Part shown: positions 7,039 through 14,710 of the stretch, one piece after another | Layout of the letters: the number at the start of each line of letters is the position of its first letter | Numbering within the stretch: position 1 is the first letter of the stretch | Assembly (NCBI RefSeq): GCF_007827595.1 | Contig: NZ_VISR01000034.1 | Coordinates: forward strand, 44,640-108,639 | Direction: 5' to 3' | DNA from: Streptomyces sp. BK340 | GTDB taxonomy: Bacteria; Actinomycetota; Actinomycetes; Streptomycetales; Streptomycetaceae | Length of the DNA stretch: 64,000 nucleotides | The notes under the pieces: generated by a model | Seen by the model: only the letters and a program-made list of their open reading frames with translations | Databases searched by the model: none | What the model was told of the DNA's origin: nothing | Position numbers and translations under genes: made by a program

Positions 7039-8499
7039 CTAGAAGGGGAAGCCGCTGCGACCGTGCTGCACCGAGATCCACTTGATCGTGGTGAAGGCCT
7101 CCAGGGTCGTCTCGCCGTTCAGACGGCCGAGGCCGGAGTGCTTCTCGCCGCCGAAGGGCACCAGCGGCTCGTCGTGCACGGTGCCGTCGTTCACGTGGAA
7201 CATGCCCGTGTCGATCTGCTTGGCGAACGCCACACCGCGCTCGATGTCGCCCGTGTGGACAGCGCCGCTGAGGCCGTACGGGGTGTCGTTGACGATCCGG
7301 ACCGCCTCCTCCTCGCCGTCGAAGGGGACGAGGAAGACGACCGGCCCGAAGACCTCCTGCTGGAGCAGCGCGGAGTCGGCGGGGACGTCGGTGAGCACGC
7401 TGGGCTCGACCAGGTTGCCGGTGGTGGTGCCGTGCACCAGGGCCGTGGCGCCCTCGGCGAGCGCCTGCTCGACGGCGCCCGAAATGGCGTTGGCCTGCGC
7501 GGAGTTGATCACCGGGCCGATGACGGTCTGCGGGTCGCGCGGGTCGCCGACCTTGAGCGTCCTGACCTTGGCGACGAACTTCTCGGTGAACTCGTCGGCG
7601 ATCGAGCGGTCCACGAGCACCCGGTTCGCGGCCATGCAGACCTGGCCCTGGTGGACGTACCGGCTGAAGACCGCCGCGTCGACCGCGTAGTCGAGGTCGG
7701 CGTCGTCCAGGACCACCAGCGCGCTGTTGCCGCCCAGTTCGAGCACCGAGCGCTTGAAGTGCGAGGCGCAGACGGTGGCCACGTGCCGGCCGACCTTGTC
7801 GGAGCCGGTGAAGGAGATGACCTTGGGGACCGGGTGCTCGATGAAGGCGTCGCCGATCTCGGCGATGTCGGTGACGACGACGTTGAGCAGGCCGCCGGGC
7901 AGTCCGGCCTCCTCGAAGATCTTCGCGACCAGGGTGCCGCCGGCGATCGGGGTGTTCTGGTGCGGCTTGAGCACCACGCCGTTGCCGAGGGCGAGGGCCG
8001 GGGCCACCGACTTGATCGACAGCAGGAACGGGAAGTTGAACGGGCTGATCACGCCCACCACGCCGACCGGCACCCGGTAGACGCGGTTCTCCTTGCCGTC
8101 CGCCGGCGAGGGCAGGATCTTCCCCTCGGGACGCAGCGCCAGGTGGACCGACTCGCGCAGGAACTCCTTGGCGAGGTGCAGCTCGAAGCCCGCCTTCACG
8201 CGCGTGCCGCCGAGCTCCGCGATGATCAGGTCGGCTATCTCCTGCTCGCGGTCCTCTATCAGCCTCAGGGCCCGCTCGAAGACCGCGCGACGGGTGTACG
8301 GGTTGGTCGCGGCCCACTGCTTCTGGGCACGGGCCGCGGCCCGGTAGGCCTGGTCGACCTCTTCGACGGTGGCCACCGTGATCGAGGCCAGCTTCTCGTC
8401 GTCGTAGGGGTTGAAGTCGATGACGTCCCAGGAACCGGTGCCCGGGCGCCATTCCCCGTCGATGTACTGCTGGGCCAGCTCGGTGAAGTAGGACGACAT
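7039..8499 (-). CDS. Aldehyde dehydrogenase (benzaldehyde dehydrogenase type)
   Basis: 486 residues, normal for the ALDH superfamily. It oxidises an aldehyde to the acid with NAD(P)+. The general-base motif LELGGNSALVV and the catalytic cysteine in QGQVCMAANRVLV are intact, as are the Rossmann motif ITFTGS-like ISFTGSDKVGR and EVFGPVVFLVPF. The C-terminal segment INDGTVHDEPLVPFGGEKHSG matches the aromatic-aldehyde (XylC) branch. Start ATG 8499 is favoured over an ATG four codons upstream because GAGGGATCAC precedes it. It stands alone; no aromatic pathway genes are adjacent. Confidence 0.92.
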   Translation of the reverse strand: MSSYFTELAQQYIDGEWRPGTGSWDVIDFNPYDDEKLASITVATVEEVDQAYRAAARAQKQWAATNPYTRRAVFERALRLIEDREQEIADLIIAELGGTRVKAGFELHLAKEFLRESVHLALRPEGKILPSPADGKENRVYRVPVGVVGVISPFNFPFLLSIKSVAPALALGNGVVLKPHQNTPIAGGTLVAKIFEEAGLPGGLLNVVVTDIAEIGDAFIEHPVPKVISFTGSDKVGRHVATVCASHFKRSVLELGGNSALVVLDDADLDYAVDAAVFSRYVHQGQVCMAANRVLVDRSIADEFTEKFVAKVRTLKVGDPRDPQTVIGPVINSAQANAISGAVEQALAEGATALVHGTTTGNLVEPSVLTDVPADSALLQQEVFGPVVFLVPFDGEEEAVRIVNDTPYGLSGAVHTGDIERGVAFAKQIDTGMFHVNDGTVHDEPLVPFGGEKHSGLGRLNGETTLEAFTTIKWISVQHGRSGFPF

Positions 8500-8591
8500 G
8501 TGATCCCTCAATCACTAGCGATGCCAGATCCTGGTCACGGTCTGATCATCCGTCATCGTACTTGTAATTCAAGAGAGTTGGAGGTAAGCGC

Positions 8592-9452
8592 TCAAGACAG
8601 TTGAAGCAGACCCCGCAACAGGTCCCGGCTCTCGTCCGGGCCCGGGCTGTCCTGCTGCAGCTCCTTCAGCGCCTGCTCGTACTGGGCGACGTCCTCGCGC
8701 TTGTCCAGGTAGAGGGCACTGGTCAGCTGCTCCACGTACACCACGTCGGACAGGTCCGACTCGGGGAAGCTGAGGATGGTGAAGGCGCCACTCTCGCCGG
8801 AGTGGCCGCCGAAGCCGAACGGCATGACCTGGAGCCGCACATTGGGCCGCTGGGAGATCTCGATCAGGTGCTGGAGCTGGCCGCGCATCACGTCGCGGTC
8901 ACCGTAGGGACGGCGCAGGGCGGCTTCGTCCAGGACGATGTGGAACTCGGGGGCGTTGTCGTCGAGCAGGTGCTTCTGCCGCTCCAGGCGCAGCGCCACC
9001 CGCCGCTCCACGTCGGCCGCGCTGGCGCCCTTCATCCCGCGCCGGACCACCGCGCGGGCGTACTCCTCGGTCTGCAGCAGGCCGTGCACGAACTGCACCT
9101 CGTACACCCGGACCAGGGAGGCGGCGCCCTCCAGACCCACATAGGTGGGGAACCAGCTGGGCAGCACGTCGGTGTAACTGTGCCACCAGCCCGCGACGTT
9201 GGCCTCCCGGGCGAGGGAGAGCAGGGACTCGCGCTCCGCCTCGTCGGTGATGCCGTACAGCGTCAACAGGTCTTCCACGTCCCTGGTCTTGAAGCTCACC
9301 CGGCCCAGCTCCATCCGGCTGATCTTCGACTCGGACGCACGGATCGAGTACCCCGCCGCCTCGCGCGTGATCCCCCGTGCTTCACGCAGTCGCCTGAGTT
9401 GCGAGCCGAGCAGCATGCGCCGCACCACCGATCCGGGCTCTCCCGCGCTCAC
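8592..9452 (-). CDS. XRE-family regulator with DUF5753 (Scr1/WhiJ type)
   Basis: 286 residues. An N-terminal helix-turn-helix (about 12-65: LGSQLRRLREARGITREAAG...SKISRMELGR) is followed by the DUF5753 domain with WFPTYVGLEGAASLVRVYE and VHGLLQTEEYARAV. GTG 9452 is preferred because GGGGAGG lies 9 nt upstream; the earlier TTG at 9470 has none. In Streptomyces these regulators pair with DUF397 proteins as developmental or toxin-antitoxin-like modules. Here the DUF397 partner is 1.2 kb away with an ATP-binding protein gene between them on the other strand. DNA target unproven. Confidence 0.9.
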   Translation of the reverse strand: MSAGEPGSVVRRMLLGSQLRRLREARGITREAAGYSIRASESKISRMELGRVSFKTRDVEDLLTLYGITDEAERESLLSLAREANVAGWWHSYTDVLPSWFPTYVGLEGAASLVRVYEVQFVHGLLQTEEYARAVVRRGMKGASAADVERRVALRLERQKHLLDDNAPEFHIVLDEAALRRPYGDRDVMRGQLQHLIEISQRPNVRLQVMPFGFGGHSGESGAFTILSFPESDLSDVVYVEQLTSALYLDKREDVAQYEQALKELQQDSPGPDESRDLLRGLLQLS

Positions 9453-9562
9453 GTTCGCCAGCCTCCCCAACCGTCTTTGGGGCCGAAGTCTGCCACTAAA
9501 ACACTTCGAGCAGTACTCGTCCGGTTACGGAAACGGAAAGAGGTCAGCCGTTTTCAGCAGGA

Positions 9563-9578
9563 AGAGGTCAGGACCTCT
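9563..9578. promoter_or_regulatory. Inverted repeat between XRE and HATPase genes
   Basis: AGAGGTC-AG-GACCTCT, 7-bp perfect arms, in the 297-bp divergent region, about 110 bp upstream of the XRE start. It is a possible operator for the XRE protein or another regulator. Not tied to a known site. Confidence 0.45.
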
Positions 9579-9647
9579 GACAGACTTGCGATCCGAGTTG
9601 GCGGAAAAAATGGCCAAGAAGCGGTACGGGCAGGTTCAATTCGGTCG

Positions 9648-9676
9648 CGTGCACGTGCATCTGCCCTTGCATCTGC
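9648..9676 (+). promoter_or_regulatory. 29-bp element shared with the DUF397 promoter (copy A)
   Basis: CGTGCACGTGCATCTGC, three bases, then TGCATCTGC, 73 bp before the HATPase start. The same 29 bp, with two mismatches, lies in the same orientation 81 bp before the DUF397 start (10772-10800 on minus). A 12-bp tandem repeat, GCATCTGCCCTT twice (9657-9680), overlaps it. This implies co-regulation. Confidence 0.75.
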
Positions 9677-9749
9677 CCTTCCCATCCGAAACCATGGTGC
9701 AGCGCCACCGCTGCATCGCAACGACCGCGAATTCCCGGGAGTGCCTCGC

Positions 9750-10295
9750 ATGGGAACGAATGGATCGACCATGCTCAAGCCGTTACGGCAGGGCCTTCCG
9801 CCGCTGGATCCCGCGGCCGTGTCCGATGCCGCTTCCTGCGCACTGCCCGCCCGCTACGAAGCGGTGCGCGAGGCCCGCCGCTTCACCCGGGCCACTCTGG
9901 ACCAGTGGGACGTGGGCGACCGCTTCGACGACATATGTCTCGTCGTCTCCGAACTCGTCACCAACGCCCTGCGTCACGGACTGCCGCTTTCCCACCACCC
10001 TTCCGGCGAGGCCTTGCGGGCCGCATCCTCCGAGCCGGCCGACGCGGCGTGCTCCGAGCGCGCGCCGTCGGTACGACTGCATCTGATGCGCTGGACCGAG
10101 CGGCTCGTGTGCGCGGTGCGCGACCCCAGTCACGAGACGCCCGTCCCGCGCGACTCGGACGACTTCTCGGCCGAGTCGGGGCGCGGACTGTTCCTGGTCG
10201 ACTCATTCACCGACAGCTGGGGCTGGCACCCGCTCGCGGGCAGCCTCGACGGCAAGGTCGTCTGGGCGCTGTTCCGGCTCCGAACGGCCGAGTGA
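9750..10295 (+). CDS. ATP-binding protein, RsbW/HATPase_c type anti-sigma-like
   Basis: 181 residues of GHKL fold. The N box is intact (VVSELVTNALRHG) and the G1-like loop SAESGRGLFLVDSFTDSWGW and terminal GKVVWALF are present; an insertion of about 45 residues separates them. Such small HATPases act as serine kinases or anti-sigma factors toward STAS proteins, or without known partners. Start ATG 9750 has GGGAG 8 nt upstream and encodes MGTNGSTML, matching common homologues from memory; ATG 9771 is the alternative. It lies between the XRE and DUF397 genes, a recurrent Streptomyces trio. Confidence 0.9.
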   Translation: MGTNGSTMLKPLRQGLPPLDPAAVSDAASCALPARYEAVREARRFTRATLDQWDVGDRFDDICLVVSELVTNALRHGLPLSHHPSGEALRAASSEPADAACSERAPSVRLHLMRWTERLVCAVRDPSHETPVPRDSDDFSAESGRGLFLVDSFTDSWGWHPLAGSLDGKVVWALFRLRTAE

Positions 10296-10300
10296 CGCGA

Positions 10301-10322
10301 CGTGGCGTCGACCGACGCCACG
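10301..10322 (+). terminator. Terminator of the HATPase gene
   Basis: CGTGGCGTCG-AC-CGACGCCACG, 10-bp perfect arms, 5 bp after the stop and followed by TTTCT. A good intrinsic terminator by Streptomyces standards. Confidence 0.8.
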
Positions 10323-10405
10323 TTTCTACGCGCGTACACCCGGACTTCGCCCGGCCGCCGCCCGGCTGTCCCGACCACTCCGGCCGACCGGGCCGGTGAG
10401 TCGTT

Positions 10406-10690
10406 TCAGCCGGCGATCAGATGGTCGAACTCGCCGTCCTTGATACCGAGGAGCATGGCCTCGATCTCCGCGCGCGTGTAGACGAGCGCGGGCCCGTCCG
10501 GGAAGCGCGAGTTGCGCACGGCCACCTCGCCGCCGGGCAGCCTCGCGAACTCCACGCAGGAGCCCTGCGAGTTGCTGTGCCTGCTCTTCTGCCAGGCCAC
10601 GCCGTCCAGCTGCGTGGCAGCCATGCCGTTGTAAGCCATGCCGTTGTACACGTCGTACCCCCCGTACACGCCGTCAACGTCGCGGTCCAC
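10406..10690 (-). CDS. DUF397 domain protein
   Basis: 94 residues. The C-terminal 65 are the DUF397 fold (WQKSRHSNSQGSCVEFARL...VAVRNSRFPDGPALVYTRAEIEAML). The N-terminal 28 residues are tyrosine- and glycine-rich with a small internal repeat (YNGMAYNGMA, from a DNA direct repeat). Start GTG 10690 has GGGGAG 6 nt upstream. DUF397 proteins are usually partners, sometimes toxins or co-regulators, of Scr1/WhiJ-type XRE proteins such as the one at 8592-9452. Its promoter region has the element shared with the HATPase gene, and TATGAT at 10758-10753 is a good -10. Confidence 0.88.
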   Translation of the reverse strand: MDRDVDGVYGGYDVYNGMAYNGMAATQLDGVAWQKSRHSNSQGSCVEFARLPGGEVAVRNSRFPDGPALVYTRAEIEAMLLGIKDGEFDHLIAG

Positions 10691-10771
10691 AGGTCGCTCC
10701 CCGGTGGTGCACTGGCTGGTGTGGCCATGGATGCTGTAGTCAACTGACCCGGATCATAACCCTGTTCATGT

Positions 10772-10800
10772 GCAGATGCATGAGCAGATGCACGTGCACG
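10772..10800 (-). promoter_or_regulatory. 29-bp element shared with the HATPase promoter (copy B)
   Basis: Read on the minus strand it matches copy A (9648-9676) at 27 of 29 positions. The gene-proximal TGCATCTGC lies 13 bp upstream of the TATGAT -10 hexamer, so it covers the -35 region. An activator site overlapping -35, or a repressor site, are both possible. Confidence 0.75.
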
Positions 10801-10836
10801 TGGGGTGCTCCCGTGATTACAGCTTTGACGTCCGCT

Positions 10837-11307
10837 TTACCCAAGTCGTTCCAGCGTCTGCCCCAGAGACGGCAGCACATGTCCCCGCCAGCCCCCGTCC
10901 ATGATCTTCCGAGCCATCATCTGCGCCGGGTCGTCCGGATCGAATCCCTCGTGCACTAGGAACAGACGCGTTCCGCGCCCTTCCTGTTCCAGGGTCCAGG
11001 TAATGGTCCAGTCCGCGGGATTGGCCGGATCGGCGTCCGCCCACCGGAGGGACAGCATCCGCCCGGTGTCGTAGGCCAGCACCTGCACTTCCACGACACC
11101 GGAGAAGCGGGTGCCGGGACGCGGGACCGAGGTCATCCGGTACCGGTGACCGACCTCGAGCCGGAAGCCCTCGGCGCCGGGCATCTGCCAGCGGGCCAGC
11201 AGACCGGGCTCGGTCAGGGCGCGCCAGACCTTGGCGGGCGGGTGCGGGAAGAACTGGTCGACGCGGATCGTGGTGAGGTCGTCGGCGTCGCCGGGTGCGG
11301 TGTTCAT
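10837..11307 (-). CDS. SRPBCC / AHSA1-domain protein
   Basis: 156 residues forming a START-like hydrophobic-pocket fold: FFPHPPAKVWRALTEPGLLARWQMPGAEGF at the N-terminus and the family-typical TRLFLVHEGFDPDD followed by a C-terminal helix (GWRGHVLPSLGQTLERL). AHSA1 proteins in bacteria commonly follow an ArsR-type regulator, as here (overlap ATGA at 11304-11307). The ligand is unknown. It is the third gene of a VOC-ArsR-SRPBCC operon read leftwards from the operator at 12053-12097. Confidence 0.92.
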   Translation of the reverse strand: MNTAPGDADDLTTIRVDQFFPHPPAKVWRALTEPGLLARWQMPGAEGFRLEVGHRYRMTSVPRPGTRFSGVVEVQVLAYDTGRMLSLRWADADPANPADWTITWTLEQEGRGTRLFLVHEGFDPDDPAQMMARKIMDGGWRGHVLPSLGQTLERLG

Positions 11308-11657
11308 GGGCGGTCATCGTCCGGCATGCGGTCGAGCAGATCGCCGAGGCCCTTCAGCCGCTCCCGCCAGAACCGCTCGTACGGGTGGAGCCAGTCCTGC
11401 ACCTCGGCGAGCGGGGCCGCCTCCAGGCGGTAGATCCGTTGCCGGCCCGAGCGCTGCTCGGAGACGAGGCCGGCCTCCCGGAGCACCCTGAGGTGTTCCG
11501 AGAGGCTCGGGCGGCGCATGTCGAAGTGGCCGGCCAGGGCCTGCACGGGCTGCGGCCCGCGCTCGCGCAGCAGCCGGAGCACTTCCCTGCGGGTGGCGTT
11601 GGCGAGCGCGGCGAAGACGCGATCGTCGACGGCCTCCCGGCTTCCGGCTGCGGTCAT
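11304..11657 (-). CDS. ArsR-family winged-helix repressor
   Basis: 117 residues. Helices AALANATRREVLRLL and VQALAGHFDMRRPSLSEHLRVLREAGLVSEQRSGRQRIYRLE are the classic ArsR HTH. No paired cysteines of a metal site are visible, so it is not a metal sensor of the known types; this branch (with AHSA1 partners) has unknown inducers. It lies between the VOC gene (11 bp upstream) and the SRPBCC gene (overlapping). It probably binds the duplicated TAGGnAATTnCCTA-like operator at 12053-12097. Confidence 0.92.
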   Translation of the reverse strand: MTAAGSREAVDDRVFAALANATRREVLRLLRERGPQPVQALAGHFDMRRPSLSEHLRVLREAGLVSEQRSGRQRIYRLEAAPLAEVQDWLHPYERFWRERLKGLGDLLDRMPDDDRP

Positions 11658-11668
11658 CGCCGGCCTTT

Positions 11669-12040
11669 CTACTGGTGAACCTCCGTGAGCAGCATCAGAC
11701 CGTTGCCGTCCGGATCCCGGAAGGAGGCCATCCGTCCCCAGGGGTACTCGTCGGGGCCCTGCACCTCGGTACCCGCCTCGGCGAGCCGTGCGCAGTCGGC
11801 GTCGACATCGGTCGTCACCAACATGATCCCCCGGGCCGAACCGGGCTCGAAATCCCCCATGCCGGGCCCGGAGAGCGTGAAGACGGTCTGCGCACCCTTC
11901 GGCGCGACCTGGAGCCAGCGACCCGGCGGCATCTGGAGGTCGGCTGTCACCTCGAAGCCGAGGAGGTCCCGGTAGAAGCGCAGGGCGCGGTCCTGGTCGG
12001 TGACGGGCAGCGTGACGAACGAGGCGTGCGTGACGGTCAT
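11669..12040 (-). CDS. VOC-superfamily (glyoxalase/bleomycin resistance) protein
   Basis: 123 residues with two beta-alpha-beta-beta-beta modules: VTHASFVTLPVTDQDRALRFYRDLLGFEV at the N-terminus and ECAR-like DADCARLAEAGTEVQGPDEYPWGRMASFRDPDGNGLML in the second half. H4 and the E of the C-terminal segment (LTEVH) are plausible metal ligands. Members isomerise or bind small electrophiles or antibiotics; substrate not predictable. First gene of the ArsR-controlled operon; ATG 12040 lies 12 bp from the operator. Confidence 0.9.
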   Translation of the reverse strand: MTVTHASFVTLPVTDQDRALRFYRDLLGFEVTADLQMPPGRWLQVAPKGAQTVFTLSGPGMGDFEPGSARGIMLVTTDVDADCARLAEAGTEVQGPDEYPWGRMASFRDPDGNGLMLLTEVHQ

Positions 12041-12052
12041 GCCCGCAAGAAT

Positions 12053-12097
12053 AGGTAGGCAATTCCCTACGCGTCAACCGTAGGGAATTGCCTACCT
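12053..12097. promoter_or_regulatory. ArsR-type double operator (19-bp inverted repeat)
   Basis: Arms AGGTAGGCAATTCCCTACG (12053-12071) and its perfect complement (12079-12097), 7-nt spacer. Each arm is itself near-palindromic (GTAGGcAATTcCCTAC-like), so there may be two ArsR dimer sites. It sits directly upstream of the VOC gene and could also form a terminator hairpin for rpmG. Confidence 0.75.
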
Positions 12098-12112
12098 GTC
12101 AGCGGGGCCGCC

Positions 12113-12277
12113 TCAGCGCTCCTCCCGGAACTCGACGTGCCGGCCGGCGACCGGGTCGTACTTGCGCAGCGTCATGCGGTCCGGGTCGTTGCGGCGGTTC
12201 TTGCGGGTCACATAGGTGTGCCCGGTACCGGCCGTCGACCGGAGCCTGACGACCGGGCGGAGTTCGTTGCGTGTCAT
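12113..12277 (-). CDS. rpmG: 50S ribosomal protein L33, cysteine-free paralogue
   Basis: 54 residues, MTRNELRPVVRLRSTAGTG at the start, then YVTRKNRRNDPDRMTLRKYDP. The sequence is full-length L33 with no cysteine at all, so it is the zinc-independent (C-minus) paralogue that replaces the zinc-binding form when zinc is scarce. Such paralogues are normally repressed by Zur, and a Zur-like box lies 14 bp upstream. In S. coelicolor, as I recall, similar C-minus ribosomal genes form a cluster; here only L33 is present. Confidence 0.92.
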   Translation of the reverse strand: MTRNELRPVVRLRSTAGTGHTYVTRKNRRNDPDRMTLRKYDPVAGRHVEFREER

Positions 12278-12290
12278 GCCGGCATATTAA

Positions 12291-12311
12291 TGAAAATGAA
12301 TCCCATTGTCA
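12291..12311. promoter_or_regulatory. Candidate Zur box upstream of rpmG
   Basis: TGAAAATG-AATCC-CATTGTCA: arms match at 7 of 8 positions, and TGAAAATGA equals the left half of the Streptomyces Zur consensus. It lies 14 bp from the rpmG start in an unusually AT-rich patch. The match is partial, so assignment is probable only. Confidence 0.6.
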
Positions 12312-12464
12312 AACATGGCCTCACGACGGATTCCTGCCCGGTGTCCGGAAGCCCTCCTGATAACGGCTGGTAACTTGCTGCGGTCCCTCCGGTCCGGGGG
12401 GCACCGACCGCGACGGGCCGACGGCCCCGGTGCGGCCGGCCCGCCAGAGCTTGGGGAGCTTGAC

Positions 12465-12944
12465 GTGACTACGGCGACTGCAAGGGTGCGGACCGCAGCC
12501 GCGGCCGCGGGGCTGGTGGGCGTGCTCGCGCTGACCGGGTGCAGCGGGGGCGGCTCCAAGGACGACTCCTCGCCCACCCCGAGCGCGACCCCGACGTCCA
12601 CGGGCACGGGCGCCGTGACGGGCTCCTCCGACAAGCTCCAGGGCAGCTGGATCACCACCAGCAAGGGCAGCATCGTGGCCCTGGTGATCACCGGGAAGCA
12701 GGCCGGGCTGTTCGTGACCGGCGGAACCGTGTGCAGCGGTGCCGCGGGCACCGAGGCGGGCATGCAGATGATCCATCTGACCTGCACCGGCGGCAGCAAG
12801 GACCGGGTCACCGGAATGGTCGACTCGGTGCGGGCGGACGCGATGAAGGTGACCTGGTCGGGCAAGCTGGGCCAGGAGACCTACACCAAGGCCGAGGGCG
12901 GCAAGCTGCCGTCCGGGCTGCCGACGGCACCCGTGAAGCAGTGA
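12465..12944 (+). CDS. Small secreted lipoprotein, unknown function
   Basis: 159 residues. Signal peptide with lipobox LALTGC (cysteine near residue 25), a Ser/Thr/Pro linker, then a compact beta-rich domain (SWITTSKGSIVALVITGKQAGLFVTGGTVCSG) with two cysteines that may form a disulfide (VCSG and LTCTGG). Start GTG 12465 is set by GGGGAG 6 nt upstream. It precedes a second lipoprotein gene by about 100 bp with a hairpin between. No family I can name. Confidence 0.85.
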   Translation: MTTATARVRTAAAAAGLVGVLALTGCSGGGSKDDSSPTPSATPTSTGTGAVTGSSDKLQGSWITTSKGSIVALVITGKQAGLFVTGGTVCSGAAGTEAGMQMIHLTCTGGSKDRVTGMVDSVRADAMKVTWSGKLGQETYTKAEGGKLPSGLPTAPVKQ

Positions 12945-12967
12945 CGGGGCCCCTGAAGCGGTGAATT

Positions 12968-12997
12968 CGCCCGGGGTGCGTGATCGCGTCCCGGGCG
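12968..12997. terminator. Hairpin between the two lipoprotein genes
   Basis: CGCCCGGG (12968-12975) pairs with CCCGGGCG (12990-12997) around a 14-nt loop, 23 bp after the first lipoprotein stop. No T-run follows, so termination is plausible, not certain. Confidence 0.5.
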
Positions 12998-13047
12998 CAG
13001 GGGCCATGATGCGGGGAGACCGTCACGACCTCGATGGGGATCTGCTC

Positions 13048-13563
13048 ATGCGCGCCATTCCGCTCACCGTCACCGCCCTCGCCGCCGCCCTCCTGCTGAC
13101 CGCCTGCAACGACGGCGGTGGCGGCAAGAACGGAAAGAGCAGCTCCGCCTGCGAGATCGGCGGGGTGTCCGTGCAGATCGGGTCGGCCAGCGTCGCCCCG
13201 GCCGCCGGTGACACGGGCGAGGTGCCCGTCAGCATCACCAACCAGAGCGCGCCCTGCACCCTCGACAAGTTCCCCGGCGCCCGGCTGAAGACGGGCGACA
13301 CCGCGGTCGACGTGCCCGTGCAGCAGGGGGCGAAGGCCCAGAAGCTGAAGCTCGCCAAGGGCGACTCGGCGAGCTTCACCATCTCCTATGTGCGCGGCAA
13401 GGCGGGCGACAAGAGCAGCGTCGGGGCGAAGACCGTGCTGATCTCCCTGCCCGGCTCCAGCACCACCCGGAGCTTCCCCTGGTCGTACGGGCCCGTCGCC
13501 GCCAAGGGCACCCAGGGGACCCCGAACGCCTCCGTCAGCGCCTTCCAGCAGGTCGGCGACTGA
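13048..13563 (+). CDS. DUF4232 lipoprotein
   Basis: 171 residues. Signal peptide with lipobox LLTAC, Gly/Lys/Ser linker, then the DUF4232 beta-sandwich (ISVQIG-like VSVQIGSASVAPAAGDTGEVPVSITNQSAPCTL, with the paired cysteines CEIG and APCT). DUF4232 proteins are abundant secreted actinobacterial proteins of unknown role. Start ATG 13048 has GGGGA 9 nt upstream. A second DUF4232 gene lies inside the tRNA-flanked element (28954-29526). Confidence 0.88.
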   Translation: MRAIPLTVTALAAALLLTACNDGGGGKNGKSSSACEIGGVSVQIGSASVAPAAGDTGEVPVSITNQSAPCTLDKFPGARLKTGDTAVDVPVQQGAKAQKLKLAKGDSASFTISYVRGKAGDKSSVGAKTVLISLPGSSTTRSFPWSYGPVAAKGTQGTPNASVSAFQQVGD

Positions 13564-13566
13564 CCC

Positions 13567-14673
13567 TCACGGCAGCCTGGGGCGGGCCCTGACCTGGGCC
13601 TCGTCCGCCGCTCGCGCGCCCTCCGTCCAGCCGGCCGCGTCGGTCACGCCGCGCAGCCGGGTCGTGGTGGTCTCGGGGAACATGCGCTCCAGCCGGTCGG
13701 TGACGGCCACCTCGCGGGTGGCGAGGACGGGCAGCAGGTCCTGGGTCACCTGGGTCTCGGCCACGGCCGCGAGACGGTCGCCGACACGGTGGGCGTAGGC
13801 CGCGAGGAAGGACTGCCGGAAGGTCTTGGTGCGCCTTCGGCCCCCGGCCCGCTGGGCGGCCTCCGCCTTGGTCATCGCGTGCGTGGCCTGCACCAGCAGC
13901 GAGGTGTGAAGCAGTTCGACCGCCTCCAGGTCCGCCTCGAAGCCGACGACCGTGGAGAAGCCCAGCGGCTCGTTCCACACCGCGCGGCAGTGGTTGGCGG
14001 TGGCGACCGCGTCCAGCAGCATCGCCTTGGCCTGCTCGTACGGCGGCTCGACGCCGATGCGGCAGGCGCCGGGCACGTCCGGCGCGGGGGCGGCGGCGGC
14101 GAGCAGCGCCTCGTCGACGCTGTGCCGGGCCATCAGCTCCTGCGCCTTGGCGCTGAGCGCCTCGGCCTCCTCCGGATACCCGGTGGCCTCGGCCTTGGCG
14201 AGCAGGGCGCGGATCCGGGTGAGCATGCGGGCGGCGGCGGGTCCGTGCTCGCGGCGGGGCTCCTCGAGAGGCTCCAGGGCGGGCAGCCGCAGCAGCAGGC
14301 GGTACAGCTGGAGGACGGCGGTGGCGTGCGAGAAACGGTCGCCGCCGCGCGCGGGGTCCTGTGGCAGGGCCTCCAGCTGGGCTGCCCAGCGGCGCCCGCG
14401 CGGGCGGTCCCGCCCGGCCTGGGCCCGGATCAGCTCCGCGGCCAGGCGGACGTGGCCGTCCTCCAGGTCGCGCCGTACGAGCCGTACGACGTCGGCGGGC
14501 TGCCAGCCGCGCTGCCAGGCCGTGGCGACGAACTCCTCGCCGCGCCGCACGAGTTCGGCGTCGGCCGCGGGGTCGGCGGCGAGCAGGGAGGCGCCCGTGT
14601 CGAGTCCGGCGTCGGTGTCGTCGTACAGGGCGGCCCGGAAGGCCCGCTCGACGGTGCTGGAGGTGCTGGTCAC
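13567..14673 (-). CDS. DUF2786 domain protein
   Basis: 368 residues. The DUF2786 motif is in the middle: RMLTRIRALLAKAEATGYPEEAEALSAKAQELMARHSVDEALL (about residues 150-195). The C-terminal half (IGVEPPYEQAKAMLLDAVATANHCRAVW...) is the domain usually following it. GTG 14673 (VTSTSSTVERAF) is chosen from homologue memory; the ribosome site is weak. Related phage and bacterial proteins are uncharacterised. It converges on the DUF4232 gene with 3 bp between stops. Confidence 0.85.
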   Translation of the reverse strand: MTSTSSTVERAFRAALYDDTDAGLDTGASLLAADPAADAELVRRGEEFVATAWQRGWQPADVVRLVRRDLEDGHVRLAAELIRAQAGRDRPRGRRWAAQLEALPQDPARGGDRFSHATAVLQLYRLLLRLPALEPLEEPRREHGPAAARMLTRIRALLAKAEATGYPEEAEALSAKAQELMARHSVDEALLAAAAPAPDVPGACRIGVEPPYEQAKAMLLDAVATANHCRAVWNEPLGFSTVVGFEADLEAVELLHTSLLVQATHAMTKAEAAQRAGGRRRTKTFRQSFLAAYAHRVGDRLAAVAETQVTQDLLPVLATREVAVTDRLERMFPETTTTRLRGVTDAAGWTEGARAADEAQVRARPRLP

Positions 14674-14710
14674 GCTGTCGATCGTGCCATGAGCCGCGGA
14701 CAGCGGGCCG

